Origin: Hevea brasiliensis
Lineage: Eukaryota; Streptophyta; Magnoliopsida; Malpighiales; Euphorbiaceae
Reading direction: 5' to 3'
NCBI RefSeq assembly: GCF_030052815.1
Contig: NC_079510.1
Location: 25,728,823 to 25,792,822 of the forward strand
DNA length: 64,000 nucleotides
Below are positions 33,845 to 46,475 of the stretch, in pieces. The position numbers were made by a program, and so were the translations under genes. Positions within the stretch are counted from its first letter, which is position 1, and each line of letters opens with the position of its first letter. Below the pieces are notes generated by a model. It worked only from the letters and a program-made list of their open reading frames with translations. It had not been told where the DNA came from and ran no database searches.

Positions 33845-36800
33845 TGTAACACCCCTATGTTCGATACTGCGTTCTTCTGTTCCTGTGACCAGTGTTGTCC
33901 GGATAGCTAGGATGCCTCGAACTACACTTAAATATTGGTGAGGAGACATAAAATAATGAAATACAGGAAAAGAAAATACAAGAAAAACAAAGGAAAAATA
34001 ATAGCAATAAAATGTAACCAAGTTAAACGAGCCGAGAACCTTAGCGATGGGTGACCACACCGGGAAGTTGCGGCGTGGACCGTTGACTAGCCTTGGACTG
34101 CGAAGAACCCTGGAAAATATTTTTAAGACATAATTAAAGACTTATTGAAGTATAAATATTATTAGAAATATCAAAGAAAAATTAAATAATTAGTACAAAG
34201 AAAAATGAGAAATTGAGAAAACGACAAAACTCGGTGTTACTGAAAAATCAGGAATGCAATCCGAACAGGGGCATTGCGGCCATTTGACACCCCGAGTTGC
34301 CTTTTGACCTAAATTTCCATTAAAAATAAATGATATTACACTCGGAAAATGTCATGAAAAATTAAAATAGTGGTACATATTCTAAATAGCAAAAGATAAG
34401 AGAAAAATGTGGAAAATTGGAAAGTTTAACATTAAAATATCCTTTTATTCAATTAGTGCTCCACTAACACCACTTAAGTGGACCACTAATCAACCCTTGG
34501 ACAGAAAAATTCTATCATCTTCAACCTTGGGAAAAACAAGCCGAAACAAGGGAGAGAAACCTCCATGGCCAAATTGCATGCAAGCTCCCATTTCACCACC
34601 TTCAAGCCATAAATTCTTGTAAGTCCCTTCCTTAAAAGTGATCCTCACACCATGGGCAGTAGATAGGCAGCAAGAAAGTTAAGTTTTGGTGAGGTTTTGA
34701 AGAACTTCAAAAGTGGTAAGTGAGTGTTTTCAATTCTTGTTTCATTAAAAGTATAACCAAGGTTGTGGGTAATTGATTTATGGAAGAATTTTTGAAGTTT
34801 GATGAATTAATGGAGATGTACATTTTGGCAGCCATGAAACCTCAATATGAACAGCTTGTTCTTGCATGTAAATAGTAGTTTGAATGATAATTTAAATGTT
34901 TGATTGTATTGTAGTTGAATTCCATGTGTAAGGTTTGATTTGGAAGCTTGAAAAGTGAAAATGGAAATTGATGAGTATGTGTAAACTTGTGGTAGCCTCA
35001 TGAAGAAGATTGAAGTGTTTGAGTTCATGAAATGTTGTTGAATTATGTTGTCATTGATGGCAGCATGTGTATATAAATAATTGTTTGAATTTGGACATAA
35101 AAATGAGGTATGTTCATGTGGTTGAATTGTTGTAAATGGGACTTTAATTATTGTAAATGGGACTTTGAAAAATTTTGTATTATAGTGTGCTTGTTGACAG
35201 TGGTTATAAGTTTCCAAAATGACAAAAAATGTGAAGTAAAGTGTGTTAGTGTTATGGTACAAACCAGAATTGGCATGGAAGAGTTAATTTGGTAAGTGTT
35301 GGATGTGTAATTGGTAAGGATGAACAATGTGTAATAGGGCAGTGTATGTTTTGGCTTAGAACTTTAAGTGTGTGGCTCCAATTGGTATGAGACCAATTGG
35401 AGGTGAAACTACGCACAAAATGTGCCAACTTTTATGAAGGAAGCTTACCAAAATTCTGCCTAGAAGGTAACTTGAAAAATGACAAAATCCGAATTAGTGA
35501 ATTGAAAGCCTGAAAATTGACTATTTGGGCAGCAGTTGGTGTTTTGGCCATAACTCACTCAAAACAGGTCCAATTGACCTCAAATTTTTACCATGAATAG
35601 TTTAAACATATATCTACAATTCTTATGAAGACACCAACACCCAGAAATGACTATAAGCAAGTCAAATAGCTTGCACAAGTTCGGGTATAAAAACTGGACG
35701 AACCAAAAGTGACCTAAAAATGACCTAAAGTTACCATTTTGGTACATTATGTCCAGCATTGGTAAATTGACCATAACTTGGTCTACACAACTCAGAATGA
35801 CCTGAAATTTTGCCCCGTGTGCAATAAGACATAGACCTACAAGTTTTTAGTTTGGACCGAAACTCGAAAACCAAGGAAACTAGGTCATCCGGTTAGGTCA
35901 AATTAGCATACCGAAATCCGACAAATTGTTTTAAAATGCAATATACTTGGAAATGAAATTAGTAACATATACCAACACTAAAGGGCTATAAAATGTGATA
36001 TATTGGTAGCATTAAACATAATCCACTTAGAGTGCATCAAGGATCAACATTTTAGGTTGACTAAGGAAAATAATAGAATTCAATAAATTAATTATTAAGC
36101 CTTATTGTCATAGACAATTTAAATGAGTACTGAAACACTTCAAATTGTGTGTTTCAGTTAGCAAAGACTCAGGGAAGGGGAAGGAAACATTGAGTCAGAG
36201 CCAAGAGACATTTATCAGAGGTTTGTGCACAACAGTTATTTCTTTTGAATTTTTCAATTGAAATAAATTATGACTATTTGTATATTATTGTTTTAAATTG
36301 TGAAAAATTGTTTGAATGATATTTGATGGATACTTATTGATTGAAAAGCATTTTAAATGGTTTGAAACCACAGCTATCATGTATACTGATTGAATTCCTC
36401 GCTAGTTTGTCTAGTGGGATGAATTGACTTTGAATTCCCTCTCTGGCTGAAGTATTGAGGTGTGTGCCTGTTGAGGACGAATAGAAAGAGTACTCATATT
36501 ATTGCTAGCTAGCTATGTTATTCCTCATTAGCCATCGGCTCTTGGGATGAATTGGACTTTGGAACATGATTAAGCCGCGTGTGTTATTTATTGATATTTA
36601 TTGTGATATTGTGAAATGGAGTTTAAATTCTTTATGACATTCACTGTTTTTGAATTTAACAATGGTTTTAAGTATCCACTATTTATATGACTTATGATTT
36701 ATGATTTTAAGTTGCATTTTGTTAATGTTGTGCACCACTGAGACATTGGCTCAGCGATAGCTTTTCATTGCTGTTGCAGGTAGACAGATTGACAGGGCAG

Positions 36801-37414
36801 CAGACTAGGCTGCTAGTGCTACATTGAGAGTTCATCGGGTATATTGAGTATACCATATTTTGCATTTTGTATTGTAATGTATGTTCACTATATGTATATA
36901 TTGTTCTTGGTTTTGAGCAGTTGTAAATTAAAATTGTATATTAAAATTATACATTAAAGTTGTAAACTAAATTTGTAAATTATTTTGGCTTGTAAAATTT
37001 GTAATATATTTCTTTTATCTCAGCTTTTGAAAACACTGGAAAAATTATTATGGATTTGAGTTGGCAAATGTTGAGAAACATATTGTGTTGATTGAACATT
37101 GGAGTTTGGGGATTGAATAAAATATAGGAAGTGCTTTTTTATAGGTTTTTGAAGAACTGTTTTATTCAAAATACAGATGGCACTCTGCCAAAATTTTTAC
37201 AAAAATTATTAATTCTTCAAATGTATTATCTGGTTTCACTTCAGTTAAAAAAATTTTAACACCTGTAAATAGTGCTCACCACTGTAAAAAGAAGTAAAAA
37301 AAGGTTTAAAATCCCTTGTAGTGTATTTAATGGGTTATCAGTAGGCGAAGTTTGGTAATTCATTAGGTATACTATGGGATCATGTTATGCCTTACAGAGG
37401 GGTAGGGTGTGACA
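33845..37414 (+). mobile_element. Solo LTR (Tekay/Del-type) in the integrase of element C
   Basis: 3,570 bp from TGTAACACCCC to GGGTGTGACA, flanked by a perfect 5-bp duplication AGCTT (33840-33844 and 37415-37419). Removing it joins NNSYQA to SIQMAPYEAL in integrase. Orientation is opposite to element C. It shares family landmarks, such as the complement of GGCCGTCACACC-type sequence near 36400-36600 and modules near 35390-35830. No internal domain is present, so it is probably the product of LTR-LTR recombination. Confidence 0.92.
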
Positions 37415-37419
37415 AGCTT

Positions 37420-38352
37420 GGTAGCTATTGTTGTATGCAAATTCTGCCAGTGGGAGGTATCTATCCAAACTTCCCTCAAACTCAATGACATAATTCCTCA
37501 GTATATCCTCAAGGACCTGACACATATTTCATGTTATTATTATCATTTCAGTTCAATATTTGTATTAATTCAATTGCTTTCAATTGTTTACCTGGATTAC
37601 TCTTTCTGATTGCCCATCCGTCTGAGGATAGAAAGCTGTGCTGAAGTAGAGTTGTGTACCCAAGGATTCATGTAACTTCTTCGAAAATCTCGATGTAAAC
37701 CTTGGATCTTGATCAGATATGATGGAAAGTGGAATTCCATGCAGTCTAACTATCTTACTAATATACAATTCTGCTAACTTCTCCAGTGAGTAGTCAGTTC
37801 TAACTGGCAGAAGTGTGCTGACTTCGTCAATCTATCTACTATTACCCATACTGCATCATGCTTCTTCTGGGTAAGAGGTAGACCACTTACAAAATCCATG
37901 GTGACCCGATCTCATTTCCATTCAGGTATGCGTATAGGCTGTAGCAAACCCGATGGAACTTGATGTTCTCCCTTGACTTGCTGACATGTTAAGCATTTAA
38001 TCACATAGTCAGCTATGTCCTTCTTCATACCAGGCCACCAATACTGAAGCTTCAGATCATGATACATTTTTGTACTCCCTGGGTGCATAGCATAAACACT
38101 GGTGTGTGCCTCTTTCAGGATATTGGCTTTCAATTCCCCATCATCTGGTACACATACTCTTCCTTTATAGTACAGAAACCCATCTGCTTTCACCTCATAG
38201 TCGGTTACCTTCCCTTCTGAGATTTTACTCACAGTAGTCATTAATTTCTCATCTACCTTCTGCCCATCTAAAATCTGCTGTAGCAGGTTTGGCCTCATTT
38301 GCAACTCAGCCAAAATAGCTCCATCTCGAGCCAAGGATAGACGGGCATTCAA
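37420..38352 (-). pseudogene. Element C integrase: zinc domain and catalytic core
   Basis: From right to left: linker, then the H-H-C-C zinc domain (AHTSVYAMHPGSTKMYHD... CLTCQQVKGEHQ), then the core. All three catalytic acidic residues are visible: D in TMDFVSGLPLT (about 37895), D in IISDQDPRFTS (about 37690-37720) and E in TDGQSERVIQ (about 37600-37625). Breaks: a stop replaces the tryptophan after IPEWK (TGA, near 37912); a frame change lies in 37770-37830; a 75-bp intron-like insert occurs at 37517-37591. After it the reading resumes as [16 protein letters not shown] and [13 protein letters not shown] up to the AGCTT target site. Confidence 0.88.
37517..37591 (-). other. 75-bp intron-like insert in the integrase of element C
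   Basis: On the minus strand the coding sequence ...GTAATCCAG is followed by GTAAAC..., about 77% A+T, ending TGTCAG, then GTCCTTGAGGAT. Excising it with GT-AG boundaries exactly joins SERVIQ to VLED, the family reading. The insert contains in-frame stops. The alternative view is a small insertion flanked by a direct repeat CAGGT. Splicing is not shown. Confidence 0.6.
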
Positions 38353-38993
38353 TTATCTCAAAGCTGTGATGGATTTTTTGCTCAAAGCATCTGCAACTAC
38401 ATTTGCCTTCCTAGGATAGTAGTCAATCACACAATCATAGTCCTTCAGGAACTCAATCCATCGCCTCTGTCTAAGGTTGAGCTCCTTCTCGGTTGGCAAG
38501 TATTTCAGACTTTTGTGGTCTGTGTAAATATAACACTTTTCACCATTCAAGTAGTGCTTCCATATCTTCAGTGCGAAGATAATTACTGCAATTTCTAGAT
38601 CATGGGTAGGGTAATTCTGTTCATGTGGCCTTAGTTACCTGGAAGCATAAGCAACCACCTTCCCCTCTTGCATCAATACACACCCTAATCCATTATGAGG
38701 GGTATCACTGTAGACCACAAAGTCCTTTCCCGACACTGGCTGTGTTAACACTGGTGCCTCTATCAACATAGCCTTCAACTTCTCAAAACTGGTCTAACAC
38801 TTGTCATTCCAGTCAAACCTGTCATTCTTGTGTAACAACTTGGTCATTGGAGCAGCTATTAAGGAAAACCCCTTCACAAATCTTCTGTAATACCCAGCTA
38901 GCCCCAAGAAACTTCTAACCTCAGTTGTATTCCTGGGAGGCTTCCATTCCATCACTGCTTCTATTTCTTGGGATCCACTCTAATCCCATCAGC
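38353..38993 (-). pseudogene. Element C RNase H region
   Basis: The minus strand reads, with stops, [18 protein letters not shown] (RT thumb), then VVYSDTPHNGLGCVLMQ with the RNase H aspartate, then [24 protein letters not shown] and [10 protein letters not shown]. RNase H removes the RNA strand during reverse transcription. A stop separates this part from RT (after FLGHIV) and others lie near 38630 and 38790. Confidence 0.87.
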
Positions 38994-39536
38994 TCACACT
39001 ATGTGTCCAAGGAATGCAATCTCATTCAACCAGAAGTCACACTTGGACAACTTAGCATATAGCTTCTTTTCTCTCAGGGTTTGCAGAACAATCCTCAAAT
39101 GCTCATCATGTTCTTCCCTGGTCTTGGAATACACCAAAATATCATCAATAAAGAACACTACGAACCGATCTAGGTATGGATGGAAGATATGGTTCATAAG
39201 GTCCATGAATGCTGCTGGTGCATTTGATAGGCCAAAGGGCATCACCAGGAACTCATAATGCCCATACCGGGTCCTGAATGCAGTCTTTGGCACATCTGCA
39301 TCCTTCACCCTCAATTGATGATACCTTGATCTGAGATCAATTTTGGAAAATACTCCTGCTCCCTTCAACAGATCAAACAGATCGTCAATTCTAGGTAACG
39401 GATATTTGTTCTTCACAGTCACTTTATTCAACTGCCGGTAATCGATGCATAACCTCAAAGTCCCATCCTTCTTCTCCACAAACAGCACTGGAGCTCCCCA
39501 TGGTGACACACTGGGGCGTATGAACCCCTTATCCAA
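38994..39536 (-). pseudogene. Element C reverse transcriptase
   Basis: A clean 180-residue frame: [75 protein letters not shown], and the catalytic loop in [10 protein letters not shown] (about 39150), ending FLGHIV. The palm aspartates (KIDL and FIDD) are present, so the domain itself looks intact. It is the best-preserved RT in the window. It cannot be expressed as part of an intact polyprotein, because gag-protease is deleted upstream and stops follow. Confidence 0.92.
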
Positions 39537-39541
39537 AGAAC

Positions 39542-40078
39542 TCAGAATCGATTTTCGGTTCCTTCAATTACAGGTGCCATCCTATAAAGAGCAATAGAGA
39601 TTGGTGCTGTACCCGGCAATATCTTAATAGCAAATTCGACTTCCCTTTCTAGTGGCAAGCCAGGAAATTCTTCAGGGAGCACATCTGGAAAGTCTCTTAC
39701 TGTGGGTATGTCACACAGATCTGGCTTAGCCTGCCTAGTATCCACCATATGTGCTAGGTAGGCTTCACAACCTTTTCTCATCAGTTTTCTTGCAACTGTG
39801 GCTGAGATGACATTTGACAAGAAATCTGTCCTTTCCCCCACAACTGTAATCTCATTACCCTCAGGAGTTTTCAATGAGATCCTCTTTAACTTATAATCAA
39901 CCATTGCCTGATGACGTGACAACCAGTCTATTTCCAAAATCACGTCAAACTCATGGAAAGGCAACTCAATCAGGTCTGCCAAGAATTCATACCCCTGAAT
40001 CCTTAATGGGCAACCCTTATACACTTTGTTCACCACTACACTGTGGCCCAATGGATTAGTGACCAGGATGTCTTGATC
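39542..40078 (-). pseudogene. Element C protease C-terminal half and protease-RT linker
   Basis: The reading GHSVVVNKVYKGCPLRIQGY, then FHEFDVILEIDWLSRHQAMVD, matches the end of gypsy retropepsins (consensus ILGMDWL). The linker includes DIPTVRDFPDVLPEEFPGLP, typical before RT. The catalytic D-S/T-G motif is absent, because the sequence to the right is replaced from 40079 by a + strand LTR joined to gag. Confidence 0.88.
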
Positions 40079-42446
40079 TGTAACATCCCCACTGTACGTA
40101 TTCTGTACGTTCTATTGCTCCAATGGCCAAATAACAGTCCAGGCAAGTTAGGATGTCTGGAACTACACTTCGGTGATAGTGAATAGACATATAATAATGA
40201 AATAAATAAAAATAAAATACAAAAAAAATCAAAGAAAAATGAAAGAGAGAAAATGAAGCTAAGTTAAACGAGCCGGCACCGTAGCGATGGGTGACCGCAC
40301 TAGGAAGGCCGTTGCCAACCCCAGGAGTGTGGGGAACCCTCGGATTTTAATTTTGAGGCATAAATAAAGGTTTATTGAAATGTAATTGACACTAGAAATA
40401 TCAAAGAAAAATTAATAAATTAGTACAAAGAAAAACGAAAAAATCGAGAAACAGACAAAAATCAGTGTTACCGAAAAATCGGGAATATAACCCGAAGTGG
40501 GGTATTTTGGTCATTTGACATCTAGAATTGCCTTTTGACCTCAATATCCATTAAAAATAAATGATATTGCACTTAGAAAATGTCATGAAAAATTAAATTG
40601 TGACACATTATGTAAATAGTGAAAGAAATGGGGGATAAAATCCAATTTATGAAACTTTGAATAATTAACATTAAAATCCAAGTTAGTGCTCCACTAACTC
40701 CTAATTTGGGACACCAAAATATGCCTTTGGGACAACAGAACCATTATCTTCAACCTTGAGAAATAACCAGCCGAGAGAAACTCCATTGAAGTCCACCATG
40801 GCCAAATGAGTTCCATCACCATGCACCATTGATTTAGCCATTATTTCCACTTGGTTCCTTCATTAAAGCTTGCCTACTTACCTTGGGGAAGATATTGGCA
40901 AAAGAAAAACAAGATTTGGTAAAGTTTTGATAAGCTTCAAAAGTGGTAAGTGTCCAAAACCTCTCCCTTGCTTTAGTAAACCTTGTGTTTAGGTTGAGGT
41001 GAGTATTTTGGTGAAGAGAAATGAAGAAAACCTTGTTGTAGTTGAATTTTTCTTACCTCTAATGGATGGAAACTAAGGTTGAATAACTTAAATGGAGGAA
41101 GTAGTAAGTTAAAATCTAAGTATGTGCATGTAGTGCTTGAATTAAGGGTGTGTAATGGAACCTCAATGCTTTGGGCAAACTGCCATGTTTGGCAGCCTAT
41201 TAAACCATGAATTTGTGTGTGAACATGTAGTTATTAATGAAATATGCTAATGTTAAATTGTGGGCAGCAGGTGTAAGTGATATTGAAGTATGATTATGTT
41301 GAAGTGTATGTGTAATATTGACATTGAGATATGTTAAATTTTGGTGGAAGTGAATGTTGAACTTAATGGTGAATTGTGTGCATTGAGCACTTGAATATTC
41401 TACCCAAAATTGTTTCTGGAATTGTATACAATATATATATAGAAGTGTTATTGATTGAATATTGAAGTAATGAGGAGGAGAAAGAATATCAAATTAGAAG
41501 TGTATGTACTTTGTGCAGGTTGTGTATTGAAGGCAGTACATAAATTAGGCCATAAGTGCCAAACTATGAACCCAATTGGTATGAGGCCAATGGGGGGTGA
41601 AACTAGACACCAAATAGGCCAACTTTCATGTAGAAATGTTGCCAAAATTCTGCCTAGAAACTGACCTTAAAAATGACCAAATCCGGAATAGCAACCTTGC
41701 AACCCAGATTTTTGACTATATGAACAGTAGTCCTTGGGATGACCATAACTCACTCAAAATAGGTCCAATTGACCTGAAATTTTTACCATGGTTAGTTTAG
41801 ACATAGATCTACAATTCTTATGAAGACATCAAAGCCCAAAAATGGCCAGAACCAAGTCAAATGGCTTGCAAATGTTCGGGTACAAAAACTGCTGAACCAA
41901 AAGTGACCTAAAATTGACCAAATTTTGCACTAAAGGTGCAATCTGTGGAGCTTTAGTAAATTGACCATATCTTGGTCTATACAACTCAGAATGACCTGAA
42001 ATTTTGCCCCGCGTGCAATAAGACATAGAGCTACAATTTTGCTTCTTTGACCAGAAGCTAAAAACTAAGAGAAATAGGACTTTAAGCTAGACCAATCTAG
42101 CACACAAAAATTAAGAATTTGACATTTTACATACAATGATGCTTGAAGCATCTTGGCAATGAATGCCAACTTGTAAAAATGGTAAATTGCACTATATTGG
42201 CAACATATTGAGATATAAATTGTGACATATTGATGCTAGAAATAACTTATCCATATTATCTAAAAAGGTCAACATATGCATTGACTTGTGAATTATATAA
42301 TAGTTAGTAAACTCCAAAAATTGAAGAATTAAACAATTAATTTATAATATGCCCTAGTTTGCCTAGTTGACTAGTATGGATAGGTTGGCATGCCAATAGG
42401 ATTCTGACAGCTGTTCTGTAAATGGCTTCATGCCATACTGTGTTTT
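40079..42446 (+). mobile_element. Truncated Tekay/Del-type LTR inside element C
   Basis: It begins TGTAACATCCCC after protease codons (target bases ...TTGATC) and follows the family LTR in + orientation, including the complement of GGCATGCCAACC near 42392. It stops near 42446 (CTGTGTTTTTA), where gag sequence starts. The last third of the LTR, the C-terminus of gag and the N-terminus of protease are missing together. This suggests insertion followed by one deletion across the LTR/gag boundary. Confidence 0.82.
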
Positions 42447-43184
42447 TACGGCACTTATTCTAACTTTTTCAACTTTTATTACAGCTTCCACTAACTTGGT
42501 GAAGTCTATGATTCCCAAGGCAGTGATCATGATCTTTATATTATCATTTAATCCCTCTTCAAATCTCTTACACCTTTCAACCTCATTAGGGACTATCTCC
42601 CTTCCGTAGCTGCTCAGTCTGACAAATTCCTTTTCATACTCTGCCACTGTCAGCTGTCTCTGCCTCAAATTAATGAACTCTCTTCTTCTCTCTTCTAGGT
42701 ATACACTACCCACATATTTCTTCTTGAATTCTGAGATGAAGAAGTCCCAAGTTATTAATTATGGCTGCACTTCACTAGACACTGTATCCCACCATTGGTA
42801 GGCATCATCTTGCAACAGAGATACAAAAGCTTCTAGATTTTACTCTGGAGTGCAGTGGAGTTGTTTTAAAACCCTTCTTGTTCTGTTTAACCAGTTTTTG
42901 GCTACAACAGAATCATCTTCTCTCTTGCCAAAGAAATCCACTGCTCCAAATTTTCTCAATCTTTCAAGGTGTGATTTCTGCTGTGGAGGTGGTGGTGGTG
43001 GTGGCATTACCCCAGCCATTTGTCTGAAGAATTCGGCCATTTGCTGAAACAGGGCCTGTGGAGTCTGAACAGGCTTTGCTGGAGCTAGTGGAGTAGGTTC
43101 TCCGCTACCCCCAGTCTCAGCTGCTGCAGGTGGAGCATGACTCTCCACTTCCTCCTCAACTGCCCTCTGAGATGTAGGGTCCAT
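42447..43184 (-). pseudogene. Element C gag (5' part)
   Basis: ATG at 43184 opens MDPTSQRAVEEEVESHAPP, a P/A-rich segment, FQQMAEFFRQMAGVMPPPP, KFGAVDFFGKREDD and QLHCTPE before a stop. After the stop the retroviral-type gag domain continues (WDFFISEFKKKYVGSVYLEE, INLRQRQLTVAEYEKEFVRL) to VIKVEKVRISA. It then runs into LTR-derived codons and ends. The zinc knuckles are missing. Element B gags are clearly related in sequence. Confidence 0.88.
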
Positions 43185-43295
43185 ATCCTAATCAAAATAA
43201 CAAAGACAAACAGATCTGCAATAGTGTTACCTCGACTCTTACAAATGCAATGCATGGTATGGACTCAATCTAGGCCCAGAAACGCCTAAATCGTT

Positions 43296-43307
43296 CTCTG
43301 ATACCCC
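43296..43307 (-). promoter_or_regulatory. Primer binding site of element C
   Basis: The reverse complement GGGGTATCAGAG lies five bases inside the LTR end at 43312 and is a mutated form of the initiator tRNA-Met site TGGTATCAGAGC. Confidence 0.75.
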
Positions 43308-43311
43308 TAAA

Positions 43312-46300
43312 TGTGATACCCTTTACCCGTTTACAATATAGCCGAGTAAGATATGTCACACAGTGTACCAGAACACCCTATTTTATTTCAATCATTTTTA
43401 TCCTTCCTAATTTAGTTCTTTCATAGTTATGAAGTATAATTCGTGAAATATCATTCATTAAAGTCATTTATTGAAATCATAATTTTATTTGAGGTTTCGC
43501 AAATTTTATAGAAAATCCGGCAAAGTGCCAGCTAAAAAATGGATAAAACAGTTCTTCAGAACCTATGAAAAACACTTCCAAAATTCTCAATCAATCCCAA
43601 ACTCCATTTCATCAACAAAATCTCAATATTTCTCAAATATACTTCCAATTTTCATTCATTCATTTCATAGGATATTCAAGTACAAATCATAAATAAATAT
43701 TCACTTTTTCATTCATAAACATAATTTCCACTATTTACATTGATAACAAACTACATTACATGAGTCTCAATTTCAAATGAGAAAATAAAAGTTAATTACA
43801 AAATACCCAAAATGAAACCTAGTGTCCTACCAATGCACTGATGTCGGTGAGGCGACACGGACACTATGCAAATCTGCAGAAGGTCTCACCCAGTCTATGG
43901 TTTACTAGGCTCTCGGTCGATCTCTCCAGAAACTACGCGTAGCAAAAAGCAAAGCGCTAAGCAATAATGCTTAGTGGTGCCAATAATAAAATAAAAAGAA
44001 ATAACAGAAAGTAAATATGCAGTGCATGTTTTGATGTCTTATGCAGACAATTTTTCGATCATTATTGGTAATCTTATTTATTATGTACCTGTTCTATTCA
44101 TTATTTCATTAAATTTGTTCACTTTCATTTTTGGTTGCCCAAGTAACTTATACTAGATGACTGGACTGGATAAACGGGTAAACTGACACTGGGTATCAAG
44201 TACCTCGGGCCGTCACACCATCGGTCACATATGTATCTCCCGGTGTGCATCAGAACAGCTAATGAGCTGTAATAACATTAGGCACAAGGCCAAGTCTCAA
44301 CACAATGTCAGAATGGCTAAAGGCCATAAAATCACAGAATGGCATAATGACATGTGCAATATTACTAACTGAACCCTATTGGCATGCCAACCTATCCAAA
44401 TCAATCTTGCTAGGTGTACTAGGGCATGTTACACTTTTAAATTGTACAATTCTTGAAATTTAAGTTTAGGTGTTACTATTCATTTCATTAGTCAACTAAA
44501 ATGTTGACTTTTGCATAGACAATAGGTACATTGGTTCTAATACTCCAAACATACCATATTTTGCATTCTAAAATTGTTGGTATTGGTTGCTAATACCATT
44601 TCTAAGCTTAGTGTTAGTTATTCAAAATTTTCAGATTTCAAGCCTCATATTTACTGTTCCATTAGCCATTTGTACAGTAGGAATTTGGCAAAATTGTCTT
44701 CACGAAAGTTATTTCTTATTTTATCTAGTTACATTTCCTTTTCTGAATCACTCCATTTGGAGCTTTGTAGCTCAATTATGGCCTAAGCACCATAACTGGC
44801 CGGATTGGACAGAATCCAAAATTCTGGGCAAAACTGGTTCTGCCAGATTTGGTAACTTAAGTTTGGTTGGCAATTTGACTAGGTTATGGTTAGAATTTGG
44901 ATTTGTGTTCTTCATGAAAGTTGTAGGTCTATATCTAAGTTTCTAATGCTAAAATTTCAGGTCAATTGGACCTTTCTACACTGAGTTATGACCAAATGAA
45001 TAAATACTGTTCATTTGGTCATTTTGCCCAGGCAGAATGCAAGTCACCCGGATTAGGGCAATTTTTAAGCCAACTTGGTTTGGTTTTTTGGGCAGGGTTT
45101 CTTCACCAAAGTTGTGCCATTATGTATCTAGTTTCATGTCCAATTAGCCTTGCACCAATTGAACCTCAACAACTCCATTTATAGCTGCCCAAACAGGCTG
45201 GACTCATTTCCAGACCTGCAGGTCACCCAAGGCAGCTCACCCAAACTCAAATCCCAAGCTACAACTCACTTTAATTCCTCATCATACACAGCCAAATGGT
45301 CACTAATTGATCATTTAAACTTTCATTCACCAACACACAAACAAAGTCCAAGTTTTGTGCCCCAAACCCTAACTTCAACATTTCTCAAATCATGTAAACA
45401 TATGCCAATCAATTTGTTCAGCACAATTACTCATCAATATCACTAATAAACATAACTAATTCAATAAAAAACATTAATTTTCCTCTTATTCCTATGGCTG
45501 CCGAAAATTTAACTTCTCCCATGCTTCATATTTTCTTCAATTTTCATGTCATACTAGCTTGTTTCAACATGCATATAACACTTAAAGAAGAGAAATGAGG
45601 TAATTATGGCACTAACCTTGACTTGGCTCTTTCTTCTTCTCGCAAACTTCAAGTTTTCTTCAATCTTTCAATTTTAATCTTCTTACCATAAGCAAATATG
45701 AAGTTTTTGTTTTGGGGACTAACTAATTTATGGAGATTTTGCAAGGATTTAAAGCTTGGGAAGGAAAAGAAAAATGGAGGAAAGGATGAAGAGTGGTTCG
45801 GCCAAAGAGAAAGTGGAAAAGAATCTGATTGTTTTCTTTCATTTTCTACCCCATTTATTCATTTTAAATGGGTCATAGCCATGTGTCACCATGTGATTGG
45901 GTAGAGGCACACTAATGACATAATGTGATGTCATAAATTCCTATTTAATTCATTTTTTTTCTTTTCTTTTCTACTCATTTTCAATTCAATTTTTAGTAAT
46001 ATTTATTTACATTTTATGTCATAATAATTATTTAATTAACTGGACAAGTCGGCCAAAAATAACCTCTGAAGGCGAAATGACCAAAATGCCCTCCATTTGG
46101 CTTAACTGACCAAAATTGTCAGTACCGATTGAAAAACTTTTTTAAGCATTTTCTTGGCATTCTAATGCCATAGAAACCTCAATGACCCTTCTCTGGAGTC
46201 CTAAAAATTATTTTATAAATTTTTCCCCAGGTCTATGGCTCCTAGTTGTGAGAACCGCAACTTCCCCCTAGGTTACCCATCGCTAGGGCATCGGCTCATT

Positions 46301-46475
46301 TAACTTGGTTGTATTTTATTTCTAAAATTTTTCCTAAATTTTTCTTGTTAATATTTGAGTTAATTATGGTTCCTCACTTTAGTTTAAATATTTTTCCAGG
46401 CGTTTTAACTGTCCGGACTGACACTGGTCACTGGAACTGTAGAATGTACGGAGTTGCTACAGGGAGGGTGTTACA
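43312..46475 (-). repeat. 5' LTR of element C
   Basis: From TGTGATACCC to GAGGGTGTTACA, 3,164 bp, partner of 30006-33168. The first 70 bases differ at about nine sites, eight of them transitions, consistent with methyl-cytosine decay. Its right end is followed by CATCATCATCATGCTC, the continuation of the element B LTR. Confidence 0.92.

Larger units (their letters stand above)
30006..46475 (-). mobile_element. Element C: Tekay/Del-type chromovirus nested in an LTR of element B
   Basis: LTRs at 30006-33168 (3,163 bp) and 43312-46475 (3,164 bp) flank gag-pol remnants on the minus strand. The target duplication CATCA is perfect (30001-30005 and 46476-46480). It has a primer site (43296-43307) and a polypurine tract (33169-33183). 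Coding order is gag, protease, RT, RNase H, integrase with GPY/F region and chromodomain. Gag's C-terminus and the protease N-terminus are deleted at a + strand LTR (40079-42446), and integrase is split by another solo LTR (33845-37414). Long LTRs plus a chromodomain point to the Tekay clade. LTR pairs differ by scattered, mostly transition-type changes. Confidence 0.92.
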
